Below, piece by piece: positions 10,490-22,299 of a stretch of DNA of 64,000 nucleotides; the first letter of the stretch is position 1; every line of letters starts with the position of its first letter. The notes beneath the pieces were generated by a model. It was not told the DNA's origin, made no database searches, and saw nothing but the letters and a program-made list of their open reading frames with translations. The position numbers and the translations under genes are program-made. The stretch is from Pseudeuparius sepicola (Eukaryota; Arthropoda; Insecta; Coleoptera; Anthribidae): positions 64,090,692-64,154,691 of the forward strand of contig OY987299.1 of assembly GCA_963920635.1 (NCBI GenBank), given 5' to 3'.

Positions 10490-11355
10490 TAAAGTATAAA
10501 TAATTGTTTGATGTAACTAATTTCTTTAAAATGTACCTCTCATTTTTATAAAATTTTAGTGACGCAACAAGAATGTTACTGGTTAGGTATGTTCCGTTTT
10601 AGAAACTTATAAAGTAGGTATTTTTATATATGATAGCAACAACACCCTTTTCATTTATAACCTGTTGTCCTTTAACTCTTATAGGACACTTATTAAGATT
10701 GGAAGCGTCTTCTGTAGAAAAAATTATACAGTTTCTACAAAGTTTTTTATGTGCAAGGGCGGTCCCAATGTATGCAGAATTGACCTCTTTACAAAATGTT
10801 TGTGGGCTAAGGAAAAGCTGATCCTTTTTTAGAGCAATTTGATAGGTGATGATATCGTGCTACTTGTGGCTGGTAGCTTGGTGGTACCTACTCGTTTTAA
10901 ATCATTGCTCTATGGTTTGATGAAATAAAACAACTCTAGTACACATTCACAACGAATATATTTAACATAATCTCGATTCTCCACAATGGAATAAAATAAA
11001 ATACATCGTTTCTGCCATAACATCTATTAATTTGAGCTCAGAATAAGTAGGTACGTAAATATAAGTTCTGTAATTCCCGTTATACTAAATAGGCTCCCTG
11101 AATCAAAACTAGTACTTATACTTACATATTCGCCTTAGGTCGTAAGTATATTTAACATAAAACCTAATGAAAATGAAACGAAATAATTTATAATTTATTT
11201 AGTCAGCTCAATTATTATAATCATCATTAGGTACACCCTTGATAGGGTAAGCTAGATAATATAGGTCTAGGTAGGTACACACCTAATTATTATTGAGATC
11301 TTACTATTTCATTTTTGCTAACACAAAATATTGAACTAAAATGTAGATATAAATT
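10490..11355. other. AT-rich region downstream of TAT, no gene seen
   Basis: No domain-bearing ORF or clear repeat. It lies 3' of the last TAT exon and may hold that gene's 3' UTR or flank. Confidence 0.45.
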
Positions 11356-11481
11356 TTATTGCATATTTTCCATTTCAAGAAAGTGACGATTGCAGAACTC
11401 CGACATTCTTGCACATGCTTGGATGAGTAAGTCTGCTGGAACGGTAAGTACAATTCTCATGAATCCTGGTAGTTGGAAACA
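11356..11481 (-). CDS. TAT: Tyrosine aminotransferase, last coding exon
   Basis: On the minus strand a splice acceptor (CGTTTTCAG) precedes an exon reading CFQLPGFMRIVLTVP and ending CNRHFLEMENMQ-stop. This is the C-terminal small-domain segment of tyrosine aminotransferase, with the conserved FxRIVLTVP and a terminal EFC-x-H helix. TAT is a pyridoxal-phosphate enzyme that transaminates tyrosine with 2-oxoglutarate to 4-hydroxyphenylpyruvate, the first step of tyrosine breakdown. The phase matches the donor at 26132: that exon ends GAA and this one starts TGT. The stop codon lies inside a poly(A) signal (AATAAA, complement of 11353-11358), so the 3' UTR signal overlaps the stop. Confidence 0.85.
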   Translation of the reverse strand, partial: CFQLPGFMRIVLTVPADLLIQACARMSEFCNRHFLEMENMQ

Positions 11482-11489
11482 CTGAAAAC

Positions 11490-12436
11490 GAAACAAAACA
11501 TAATTTAAAATGACTATTTCACTCATCAAAAATGATACATTAATAAATAAAAATTTTACAATCACAATCGTTTTTCTTGTTATAAACGCCTATGCCGGCC
11601 CTACCGGTATGTATGAAACGCTTCTGTTTGATTTTAGCTAGCGGGAGCAATTTTCAATATTTAGAGTCCAAAAAACACAAATGCCACATCTCTATTGAAG
11701 CTCGCTAGAATCGGAAAAGCCTTTCCAACGTTTGGGCCGTTTTCCGATTTGGGTGGCGAAGGGGAGGGATTCGAATTTCTACATATCGAACGAAGATCGG
11801 AGCATCCTAAAAGGAAAAATGTTGGGTTTGTTTTGTCTGCTCTTTCGAGAATTTCTCAATTTTCTGGCGGTTTGGGTTTTTACTTGGGTTTTGAATTTTA
11901 TCCTAACCTATTTCCTATTTTCCTATTTCCTTTTTTCTCGGGAAAGCTAGGCCAGAAAACCTTAAAAACCAGGCTGAGAAACTTAAGTAGGCTTTTGCCC
12001 TTGACGATGCTCTCCCATATACACCGGCACTTTGACATACAATATGAAAGGTGTGTTCTTTGGATATTTTGTATCTTTACATTTAAATTCCCAGGTTGCT
12101 TGTAGATTCATTTCCTAGCTTTTGATGAAATCCCAAATGAAATAAAGCTGTGCAGCAAAATCATATATTATCCTTTGTTGTTTAGAGCACGTCCATATGA
12201 GTCCTGATTGTTTGCAAAAATTGTGAGGGACCAGTGCATTCACCCTCTTGACCCTCTTTACGAAATGCCTATACTGCTAGACCGGCGTAGAATATCACAA
12301 TAGGTTTAATTAGGTGGGTAACTGGTGTTTAGCAAGTAACCAATATTTTTAGTACTAAGTAGAACAATCACTTTTGTAACAAGAAGGTTGTCGACATTGA
12401 ATCAGTCAATATACAAATGTATTTTCATTTCATTAC
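11490..12436. other. TAT intron segment, no coding feature
   Basis: Short ORFs at 11695-12105 show no family signature. The right part (ending CATTACA at about 12436) is probably an LTR end, because it is followed directly by a primer-binding-site-like TGGCGACCCTGCC. Confidence 0.4.
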
Positions 12437-12449
12437 ATGGCGACCCTGC
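12437..12449 (+). promoter_or_regulatory. Possible LTR-element primer-binding site
   Basis: TGGCGACCCTGCC directly follows a CATTACA end and resembles the tRNA-primed start (TGGCGACCGTG) of mdg1-like elements. The matching LTR boundary upstream was not resolved. Confidence 0.45.
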
Positions 12450-12493
12450 CAAAGGTACTTAAGTTTAATGAAGTAGTGAAATAGGTGCAAGTA

Positions 12494-12793
12494 ATGGGGA
12501 AATCCTGCTCCAAAAGTCAACAAATCGAAGAAAATGGATTGGTGAACTCGAACTTTATAGTACAACAGGACGAGTATAATGTCACAAAAGACGTCAAAAT
12601 TTTACTGTATCTCATACTGCTGCTGTTGGCGTTGGCAATCCACTTGACGTTAAGAATATTCCAAGTTTACGAAAGAGGCTTGAAAAAGCGAATGCATCGC
12701 AACTTGACCGTAAGTGCAAGCGCTGTATATATAGTGCCCACCTTTGTATTAGATGTTAGTTGGTCGAGCGGTATGTTTAAAGGTGGTCTATAA
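12494..12793 (+). CDS. Small N-myristoylation-type membrane protein of an LTR element, 3' truncated
   Basis: The ORF starts MGKSCSKSQQ. Gly2 and the following Ser/Lys fit an N-myristoylation signal, and Cys5 could be palmitoylated. A single hydrophobic segment, ILLYLILLLLALAIHLTL, lies at about residues 35-52. Basic RGLKKRMHRN follows, giving the layout N-terminal anchor, linker, membrane helix, basic tail. It lies 45 bp after the putative primer-binding site. From memory, short ORFs of this style precede gag in some insect LTR elements; this was not checked. The last 25 residues read into LTR sequence, so the natural C-terminus is lost. The ATG at 12494 is chosen because it creates the MG start. 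Confidence 0.5.
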   Translation: MGKSCSKSQQIEENGLVNSNFIVQQDEYNVTKDVKILLYLILLLLALAIHLTLRIFQVYERGLKKRMHRNLTVSASAVYIVPTFVLDVSWSSGMFKGGL

Positions 12794-13457
12794 GTAATTT
12801 ATTTTGGTGTGGGTCTAAGAATTAACGGAAACAACGGGGAATTTTAATACATATATTTAAAAATAAATATAGTACGCCTATGGTGTATAAAATATGAGTA
12901 CATAAATATGGTAAAAATAATCGATGATAAAAAGGTACAATTGGATTATTAAAAATATTACAGACTGAATTGACAATAAAACTTTGAACAAAAATGTTAT
13001 TTACTAGGTTCCCTTGGTCCCAAACCTAGGTGGCGAACAATAATAGCTTATTTCAAAAAGAATTCGGCTGAGAATAAATGTAGCTTAAAATACATCACAT
13101 AAAGTTACAAGGTTTAGGTATACAAGTTAGTTAGCCTGATGTCCCAAACGGTAATGAACTACAAACTTATGAAAAATGCTCAAAATGAAAATATAGGCAC
13201 AAAACCATTACTAATTCGAAATTGGCACAAAACACAATCAAACTACCCAAAGTTAGCTTAAAATACTAGTATTGTGCGTACCCGGCACAGTTATGTTTCT
13301 AGATATAGAAAAATACTCCAAGGCGCTTAAACTATTTACTACATTCCAAAAAATAAAAATAAAAACTTAGTTACTCAATAATAGGGCAGCTCAGATGTTA
13401 AAAATTAACAAAAACAAGATAGCTTACTTTTGGTCAGCTCAACGGAGAGCATACTTG
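12724..13457 (-). repeat. Older LTR fragment related to the 1.4-kb LTR family, split by a later insertion
   Basis: TTAGATGTTAGTTGG, TTTGGTGTGGGTCTAAG and the following 'AATAC-ATATAT' stretch align with the start of the long LTRs at 13458 and 19383 at clearly lower identity. The later element inserted at 13457/13458, leaving a CTTG duplication. The remainder of this older LTR should resume at 20856. Part of the family also recurs inverted at 24840-25380. Confidence 0.6.
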
Positions 13458-14887
13458 TGTAGTATCCTACCCTGGTAGATGTTAATTGGCGAGGGGTATT
13501 ATACAGGGTGGTCTACAAGATCTTCTTTTAGTGTGGGCCTAAGGGTGTATGACGGAGACACAGGGTAGTTTAAAATATGTATATTAAGGTTAATTACGGA
13601 ACAGTACATTTCGTTAACAAAATACAGAGGAAGTTTAAAAATATGTGCAATAATTAGAAAATGAATAATTGTAAAAATCTATGATTTCGCACAACGCCAC
13701 TCAAGATATCCGAAATATGAACTCTTTTTATGTAACACAATAAAAATGTTTAAAAAAGATACACTGTTAAACAATTGAACTTAAATTAGGGCACAAAACA
13801 ATATGTCAAAAATGGCACGAATACACAAACTATGGCAATAAAATGACAATATTCAAATCAAAAGTACAAAATTGCAAAAGATTTCCCAAATAGCACAAAA
13901 TTAATTGATTAATCTGCATAACAATGAATAATGACCCAATACGAAATTGGCATAAACTGTAAATCAATGTTACTCAAGTTTGTAGCATAAAATGATTCAA
14001 TTAAAAGACAATACTCTTGCAAGCAATACCAAAATAATATGGCTCAAAATTCAGAATAATCGTAGGGCATGAATAGACGTTCTTTAATTAGCATAATGAG
14101 TAGATAAAAGACTCATTACCTCAACTGACATAACTGCAAATAAGTTTACCCAATCCTCGGTATAAAAATAAAAATAAAAAGACTCAATTTCTGATATTAA
14201 CTCTAAAATTCAATTAAAATGCACAATAAATTCAATATATCTCCAAAATTTTCAAAATGTTTTCAAAATTCAAAATAAAAGGCAATTCAAACACAAAGGA
14301 ATGAAAACAAAAATATCTTACTACTTGGTCAGTCCAACTTACTCAGGTGCTTAGAAGAAATTTGGAGGTTTTGTTCAGCTGTTGCTACGACATCGGGGCT
14401 GGGGCCGCGGGCCGCGGGTCCCGCCCCGCGACTTCTCTCCTGCTGGATGGATTGATCGTCGAACACTGTTGCTTGAGTATTGAACTGCTACTGTTCGACA
14501 ACTGGTCCTCGCGAATGTGCGCCCTCCGGTATTTATACGTTTTTTGGGTACCCCTCTGGTCTCCCCGCGGTCGCTAAATCCCTGCGAACTTTTGGGACGA
14601 CCGGTTCTCGCGAAATCAATTAAAGCAATTATCGTAAATCAGTCAAAGTTAATTACTGCAATTAGCATAAATCGATCACTTTGAGACGTTTATTATATCA
14701 ATTACCATAAATCAGTCTGGCGGGCCATGTTTTCCGCCACTTTTATGTTTTTTTCTCCCTTTGGCTGCACCGCGGCCTAATGCAGTACTCACATTAAGAC
14801 TTTGATTTACTGCGATAAACTAACGTAAAGTGACCAGTTTGGGAACCGAATATTATATATTTTTTGTTAAAAATCCCGGGCACCACA
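13458..14887 (-). repeat. 3' LTR (minus orientation) of the long-LTR element
   Basis: 1430 bp, highly similar to 19383-20855 with scattered substitutions. It lacks about 46 bp present in the partner copy after TTTACTGCGAT. The CpG-rich region near 14390-14450 (GGGGCCGCGGGCCGCGGG) probably lies near the promoter. Confidence 0.85.
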
Positions 14888-17800
14888 ATCCTCCCTTCTT
14901 ATAAAAAGAAAATTAAAAATACTATTTTTAATTTTCTGGAATGATCAGAATTTTCTTGCTGTGGTTAACTTACCCTTTGGACTGACCTTACAACTTTCAA
15001 AAGTTAAACTTCCTCCTTCCTAACTTACGATAACTTATCTATTTTACTCTCTAGATTACATGTTAGTATTTGCTACTTGTTAATATTTTTGTTCACATAC
15101 GTTCACATACGTGTCACAACCTCTAAACCTCTTATGCTTATGCGACACACGCGTCTCTCTTTTAGCATCACTCACTATTTCAGTTCTTGCGCGTGCCTCA
15201 AGCATCCCCTTTTCCTTTCAGAACTACTTCGATTAAACTGGCCAAATTTTTCTAGCAAAACTTTCTGCTTCAAGACCTTATATACCTGGATTGCCTAATA
15301 TGTTCTTAGTATACTTTGATTTTATTGTGGTGTCTGCTTATTTTTGACTATCCAATCTTTGGACCTATTTTAGTTTTAATTTCAGCCATAAGTTTCTTTT
15401 CGTACCTACTCATCTGTTACCTTACGCTTGGGGTTGTTTACACTATAAAGGGTATTGATTTTCTGACCTCAAGTGTGGCACGTGCTGAATATCCTTCTTA
15501 AAATTTGTCTCATTAAATTTTGTTTTGACTTGGGTTTCCTACCGTTATTCTCAGACTAAGAGGGCGCACTTTATATAATAGCGGTTCACTAATGTGACAC
15601 TTGTAGCTCTAATAATAATGCAGTTTAGTGTTGGAAGTTTTTATTTTTTATAAGCGCGACCTTTTTGGTTCGCTTTTCTTTCGTGATTGAGTTCTTTAAT
15701 AAAACCTTGGTTTTTAAAATAATAAGCGTGTCAACTTCTCCCAGTAACTAGAAATTATTTTATTACTCGGACTGTGAAATAACCCAATAAAAAGCACTTA
15801 TCAGTGTCCCAGTACTATACTTAGAGCCTTTAAAGCACTCCTAAAATTTCCATTACCTGCTTGACTCATCTTGAAGTGTACGTAGACGGCGCTACATCTT
15901 TTACCTAATCTATCGTCTGTTTAGATTTTTCTATAGCCAATTGCCCTACAGCAATAATCGTTAACGTCTGTCTTTCTAACATCTAACTAGTTAATCTAAT
16001 TTTTACTTAACTTATATTCCTATCTTACTTTCTTACCTATAGTACTTGCCTAAATCTAATTAATTGTAGACACGTATGGATTAAATAATTCAGCTCCCCA
16101 AAGTTGTTAAATTCTGAATTTTAGAGTAATTTTTTTCTTACTTACTTTCTTGAATTTTCTTATTGTTTGCTTTTTCATTTGCTTAATTTTTATCTTCTTT
16201 TCCTATCTCGTATATTTCTCGGAACTTTGGGCTTTGGGCGCGTTTTGACCTCGCGTTGTGTTTTTCCGTCACGCCTGCGTAACCTCTGGTGACTTTAAAC
16301 TTGACCTACATTAGTGGGTGCCTCGCTTCGGACTTATTTGGGCAAGATAAAAGGAACTGCACGTATTTCTTTGATCTTTGTTGCGCTTCTAAAAATATTC
16401 GAGTTCTTTCTTAAGTAAGATGACAGTGGTTTAATTATTATTATTATTATTTATTTAATTACCTTCCGCGTTTTTAAACGTATTAATTTATTTACCGGTC
16501 ACTTTTGTTCAAATATATTTTTATCTTCTCACTTTTTATTAAATTTTTCACTTTTATTTTCACAATTTACTAATTTATTTAGTTACCTTTATTTTAATGT
16601 CTCTGTATACTCGTTTTTCTTGTCGACCTTCCATTTCCTGGGTACTCTTTTTTTTCTCTGCTTTATAGCTTTTGCTCGAGCTTTCTTTTTTCCGTACCAT
16701 CAACTTTTGATCTGTGATCCCTTCTGCCTTATGCCATTTTCTGTCAACTATTATACCATGTGTCCTGGTTTTGTTCAGCGGCTAAAATTTGCTGTTTTCT
16801 TGTCCTAATTTTTCTTTACAGCTGTTATACATACTTTTTGACATATCGGGGAATTACTAGGTCCCTTTTTGGTTCACTTTCATCCCTTTTTGAGTTAGTG
16901 TTCCATCTCTTTCCTTAGAAATACAGGTAGTGTTCCAGCGTAGGCAGACTTCCCTTCAGACGGCGTACACGCACTCTGAGCTTGTACTCGTAACTCTAGG
17001 CCTTTTGTAATTTCCTTCTTTTAAGGTACAACTTCCTTCCTGTCGCGTTGAGTGTTCCATTTCTTTTCTTACGAAAATTAAGAGGTATGGGCCTTAGCCG
17101 AATATCCTCAAAAATTGGCGAAAACACTCCTGGAATTGTACTTGTACCTGTCTGGCTTCTGGCTTTCATACTTTTCTTACTTTTCAGATTTCCTGAATTT
17201 TTCCTTCCTCTTTCATTCTTACCTTTCTTTTTATTTGGCTTTTCTACTTTCTGGGAATTTCGCGCTTCCCTGAATGTTGCTAACTTCACTTATCTGTTCA
17301 CCTGACTATTGTTGTTAATTTTTGTAGTGTTCAGAACAATTGCCAGTGGTCTGAACGCTAGCATTCTTGATTTCTGGCAAAAAACAAGAACAAGTGGTGG
17401 CTCCTGATAGGCTAATTAACTTCATTCCTAAACTTTTTAACTTCATTCCGCAATCTTTTTCTTCTCTAATAAAATATCACCTGGTACTACACTACACTGG
17501 CACCGAGCACTTCACTGATACTCTTACACACAGGTAGTCACTTATTTTTTTTTAATTTCCGACTTTTATTATGTCACTTTTCACTTATAGCACTTTTCTT
17601 TTAATCATTTTGATTATTTTACCACTAGAAATTGCGCATTACTTTTCATCCCTAAAACGACACTTTTGTCTCATTACTTCTGTAACTCACTACTGCAGTA
17701 ACTCATTACTTTAGTAACTTCACTAAGTTTTTCTCCTAACATGTAGATAATTCAAAGCTAGAAACAACAGAAACAACTACTCCGAGGGCAAATACCCCTA

Positions 17801-19382
17801 CCGGCATTGAATGACACTTTTCATTCTCCATTTTCCTTGATCTACCGTGTGGATAATTCATTTTTCTCTTATCAGATTTTTTGTTAATTTACCAAGTAGC
17901 TAATTCCTTTTACCCTATCCACTCAACTAAAGTCCTGTATTCGACGTGCAAAATGGTCTGATTTCCTACTATTCTCAGCAAACTTGATTTCTATATTCTA
18001 CAGCGGCTTTCCTCGAAATTTTGAGCAAAATATCTAGTTTTGTTAGCACTTGAAGACGTTTCGCAGCTACGTTCTCTTGGGCCATATTGCGTAATGCGTT
18101 TACGCTGATCGCATTTTTACCTGCTTTGCGGCATTCCCTTATTGTGTTGTAGCGGCCTAGTCGTATGTTCTTTTCCTCATAATTTAAAGCTTCTATTATA
18201 TTTTGCTGTTCTAGAGATAATATTCGTTGTTTAACATGCATTAAAAGTCCTAACACAAATTGCGTAGTAACGTCCCGTTCTAGTTTTGTTTTCTTGGAGA
18301 ACGCTATTTTTTACTTGACCGATTTCGAAAGTTAATATTCTGTTTCCTAAAATTTTTCTCGTGTTAAAATTTGTCTACAATTTTTGCCGTATTTTTGCCT
18401 AACTTCCATGAATATTATTATGTAAATTTCGGTTCTTGCTGTAATTCGCTTTTTGGCGTATTTCTGTAAGTATCCTGGCTTCGCTTTGATTTATTGTTTC
18501 GCGCTGCTACCTAGTTTTATGCCGTTTTTTATACTAAAAAAAATTCTATTTTAGCTTTCCCGTTGAATATTGGTACGGCTTCTATTCCGTTATTAATTTT
18601 GAACGCACCTCCCTTCTAAATTTAGCTATATTTCCGCTTCCTTCTGCCTTTGTCCCTACTACTACATTTTCTTTTCCGTTTTGCATTTTGTTTTTATTTT
18701 TTATAATTTTTTTTTAGTTCGCCAAAAATATTTCTACTGGCTCCTAGTTTTCCGATGGAACTTTTAATCCTAACCCTTTTGTCCTAGCACCTGTTTGTTT
18801 TTTATTCCGTTTTTCTTAAATTTTTCTAACCGTTGTCTCTAAGCACCGTTTAGTTTCCTTTAAAATTTTTCCTGTAATATTTTTTTTATAAAAAACAGAT
18901 TTTCCCGACAATTTTCAAAAAATCCTGACAATTCACCCCTATCGTTAACCCTTCTTTTGAGTAAAAATACCGTTATACTTTTCCATGCCTCAGATTTTCT
19001 ATAAAAATTATTTCTTGATAATTTCTGAAAAATTAATTTTTCTGTCAAATTTGACAACCCATCCCTATCCGTTAATCCTTATGTACTTCTCTATTGTGTT
19101 ACTTTTTATGAGCACTAAAAATTTGTTCCCAAAAAATTATTTTCTTTTTTTTCCGATTTTCCGAGAATTTTTTTTCTGAAAAATTTTCAAAACTACCCTT
19201 TTCCGTCAACCCTTATTAGCAGACCCTTATAGGACTCTTAGAGGACCCCACAAGTTTGTTCTACAAAATTTATTCGACAAAATTTTATTCTGATATTTTT
19301 TTACTTTCCCGAAATTTTCTTAATTTTTTTTTAAACTACCCCCATCCGTCAACCCTTATAGGACCCCACACCTGACACCAAT
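14888..19382 (-). other. Interior of the long-LTR element, no recognisable gag-pol
   Basis: The plus strand is T-rich, so the sense strand is A-rich, as in retroelement coding regions. The longest minus ORFs are 17975-18256 and 16996-17289. They encode basic, low-complexity peptides without reverse transcriptase, protease, RNase H or integrase motifs. It is either a non-autonomous derivative or a heavily decayed interior. Confidence 0.6.
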
Positions 19383-20855
19383 TGTAGTATCCTACCCTGG
19401 TAGATGTTAATTGGCGAGCGGTATTATACAGGGTGGTCTACAAGATCTTCTTTTAGTGTGGGCCTAAGGGTGTATGACGGAGACACAGGGTAGTTTAAAA
19501 TATGTATATTAAGGTTAATTACGGAACAGTACATTACGGTAACAAAATACAGAGGAAGTTTAAAAACATGTGCAATAATTAGATAATGAATAATTGTAAA
19601 AATCTATGATTTCGCACAACGCCACTCAAGATATCCGAAATATGAACTCTTTTTATGTAACACAATAAAAATGTTTAAAAAAGATACACTGTTAAACAAT
19701 TGAACTTAAATTAGGGCACAAAACAATATGTCAAAAATGGCACGAATACACAAACTATGGCAATAAAATGACAATATTCAAATCAAAAGTACAAAATTGC
19801 AAAAGATTTCCCAAATAGCACAAAATTAATTGATTAATCTGCATAACAATGAATAATGACCCAATACGAAATTGGCATAAACTGTAAATCAATATTACTC
19901 AAGTTTGTAGCATAAAATGATTCAATTAAAAGACAATACTCTTGCAAGCAATACCAAAATAATATGGCTCAAAATTCAGAATAATCGTACGGCATGAATA
20001 GACGTTCTTTAGTTAGCATAATGACTAGATAAAACACTCATTACCTCAACTGACATAACTGCAAATAAGTTTACCCAATCCTCGGTATAAAAATGAAAAT
20101 AAAAAGACTCAATTTCTGATATTAACTCTAAAATTCAATTAAAATGCACAATAAATTCAATATATCTCCAAAATTTTCAAAATGTTTTCAAAATTCAAAA
20201 TAAAAGGCAATTCAAACACAAAGGAATCAAAACAAAAATATCTTACTACTTGGTCAGTCCAACTTACTCAGGTGCTTAGAAGAAATTTGGAGGTTTTGTT
20301 CAGCTGTTGCTACGACATCGGGGCTGGGGCCGCGGGCCGCGGGCCCCGCCCCGCGACTTCTCTCCTGCTGGATGGATTGATCGTCGAACACTGTTGCTTG
20401 AGTACTGAACTGCTACTGTTCGACAACTGGTCCTCGCGAATGTGCGCCCCCCGGTATTTATACGTTTTTTGGGTACCCCTCTGGTCTCCCCGCGGTCGCT
20501 AAATCCTGTGAACTTTTGGGACGACCGGTTCTCGCGAAATCAATTAAAGCAATTATCGTAAATCAGTCAAAGTTAATTACTGCAATTAGCATAAATCGAT
20601 CACTTTGAGACGTTTATTATATCAATTACCATAAATCAGTCTGGCGGGCCATGTTTTCGGCCACTTTTATGGTTTTTTCTCCCTTTGGCGGCACCGCGGC
20701 CTAATGCAGTACTCGCATTAAGACTTTGATTTACTGCGATGAGTTTTGAGGCCTACTTGGGGCACCGAGGAGATTCTGGCGAAAAAACTAACGTAAAGTG
20801 ACCAGTTTGGGAACCGAATATTATATATTTTTTGTTAAAAATCCCGGGCACCACA
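19383..20855 (-). repeat. 5' LTR (minus orientation) of the long-LTR element
   Basis: 1473 bp. It carries the segment GAGTTTTGAGGCCTACTTGG and neighbouring bases (about 46 bp near 20740) that are absent from the partner LTR. Target duplication CTTG follows at 20856-20859. Confidence 0.85.
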
Positions 20856-21480
20856 CTTGTACTAAGGTCGGTTCTTGGTGTGACTCTGTGGCAGGCAAGG
20901 CAGCAGACTCTGGATGTTGTTTCGGGTAGTACTTCACCCTACAATTGGTGGTCGGAGACTTCTCTCGACTTTTGTAACCCCCTTTTATAGCAACTTGGTT
21001 CTTTGTTCTCGCCTCGATTCCAAGATTTGCACGTGTTCTTTAGAATGCTTTTGTGGGCGGATGGAATGTATAAACAACATGATTTTAGCGCAAGTTTTTC
21101 CAAGAATACTAATAACCGTAGCGAACTTTTCTGGCGTTTTGATAATTATAAGATATAAACAACATGGTTTTTCGTTTAACTTAATGCTCCTAGTTTCCGG
21201 TGGTTTGACTCATAACCCGATGATTCCTCGCAGAAGAATTTCAAGGATTTTAGTTAATATTGGCACGAGTTATTTGATAAAATAAAATAAGAACTTTTGG
21301 TGGTACCTACGGGCACCTCATAAAAGGGGCACAAAGCACGCATATGTGTGCTTAAAGCTGTAAACAATTACCCATCGGTGCATTCGATGAGTCTGAGTTT
21401 TTGTTGTTAAACTGCTAGAGTAAGTCTTGGTAATGTCCAATGTCTAATTAAGTATAGGTAGCACTTTGTTTTTATTCGCT
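20856..21480. other. Probable continuation of the split older LTR
   Basis: By position this should resume the LTR interrupted at 13457. The boundary with the gag relic downstream is unclear. The ORF at 20914-21285 has no recognisable domain. Confidence 0.35.
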
Positions 21481-21499
21481 TGGTACTGGTTGTCCTTAT

Positions 21500-22265
21500 T
21501 ATGAACCTAGGTACCTAATGCAAGGTGACTTTGAAGAACTTAATCTGACAATATTACAGATCAAACAAGAAATTATTAAGTCAGTCGAAAAGAGCCATCA
21601 AAAAGAATATACCAAAAACCGATCAAGTTAGGCACGAGATCAGGGATAACTTAGTTAAATTATTTAATGACTTTACTGGTACTTTGAAGGAATCGCGGTA
21701 TTCTCTAGACAATTTAGCCAAAGCGAAATACAAACAAATTTTTCAGGGAAGCGGAGACAGTTATCCGCTCCTTTTAAGCACTAGTAGTACGTTATAAAGT
21801 ACCGATTTCTTGTATAGAAAGTTTACATCCCCTTGTTTTAGAGGACGATATCTTAGAAGACGACAGTGAACCCCAAGTTGAGGAAATCATGGTTGTTGCT
21901 GCTATGACTGCTGCAGATTTTTTTTAACTTGGCTAGCAAGCTGACCCCCCACTCAGTTTTATGGGAATCCTGATAGCCTAAGATCCTTTTTAGATTAATT
22001 GCAATTACTTAAAAAATACTCGTATGATCACACTGCGAACGCACTTGCTTTCGTAAAAACACGTCTAACCGGGAAAGCTCGCGATTTAATTACCAACGAA
22101 AAACAATCGATGCGATAGTTGACAAGTTAAAAAGTGGCATTAAAAAGTGAAAGTTCGCATTTATTTTATCTGTAAAATTGTTGAATTGCAAACAAAACGG
22201 CAAAGATGCGTCGAGTTACGCTACAGAAATGGAAATGTTAGCGGATAAGTTGCGGAACGCTTAGG
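21500..22265 (+). pseudogene. Decayed Gypsy gag
   Basis: Across several frames one reads TRLTGKARDLITNE (22063-22104), a standard Ty3/Gypsy capsid motif. After frame changes come AIVDKLKSGIKK and SSYATEMEMLADKLRNA (ending near 22260). Multiple stops and shifts are present. It is on the plus strand, upstream of the protease relic at 23426, and was separated from it by an inserted LTR-like block. Confidence 0.65.
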
Positions 22266-22299
22266 TATATCTCGGAGGGCGTACCATGCGACTGTGGTA

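Larger units (their letters stand above)
13458..20855 (-). mobile_element. Non-autonomous LTR retrotransposon with very long LTRs (LARD-like)
   Basis: The LTRs at 13458-14887 and 19383-20855 start TGTAGTATCC and end GGGCACCACA on the plus strand. The 4-bp target duplication CTTG flanks the element (13454-13457 and 20856-20859). Orientation is minus. A primer-binding-like TGGTGTCAGGTG follows the right LTR on the minus strand (complement near 19370-19380). A purine-rich tract (complement of 14888-14905) precedes the left LTR. The 4.5-kb interior has no convincing gag or pol. Confidence 0.85.

Noticed and set aside
11695..12105. 136-residue plus ORF
   Set aside because: Composition reflects an AT/T-rich intron; no motif or start context.
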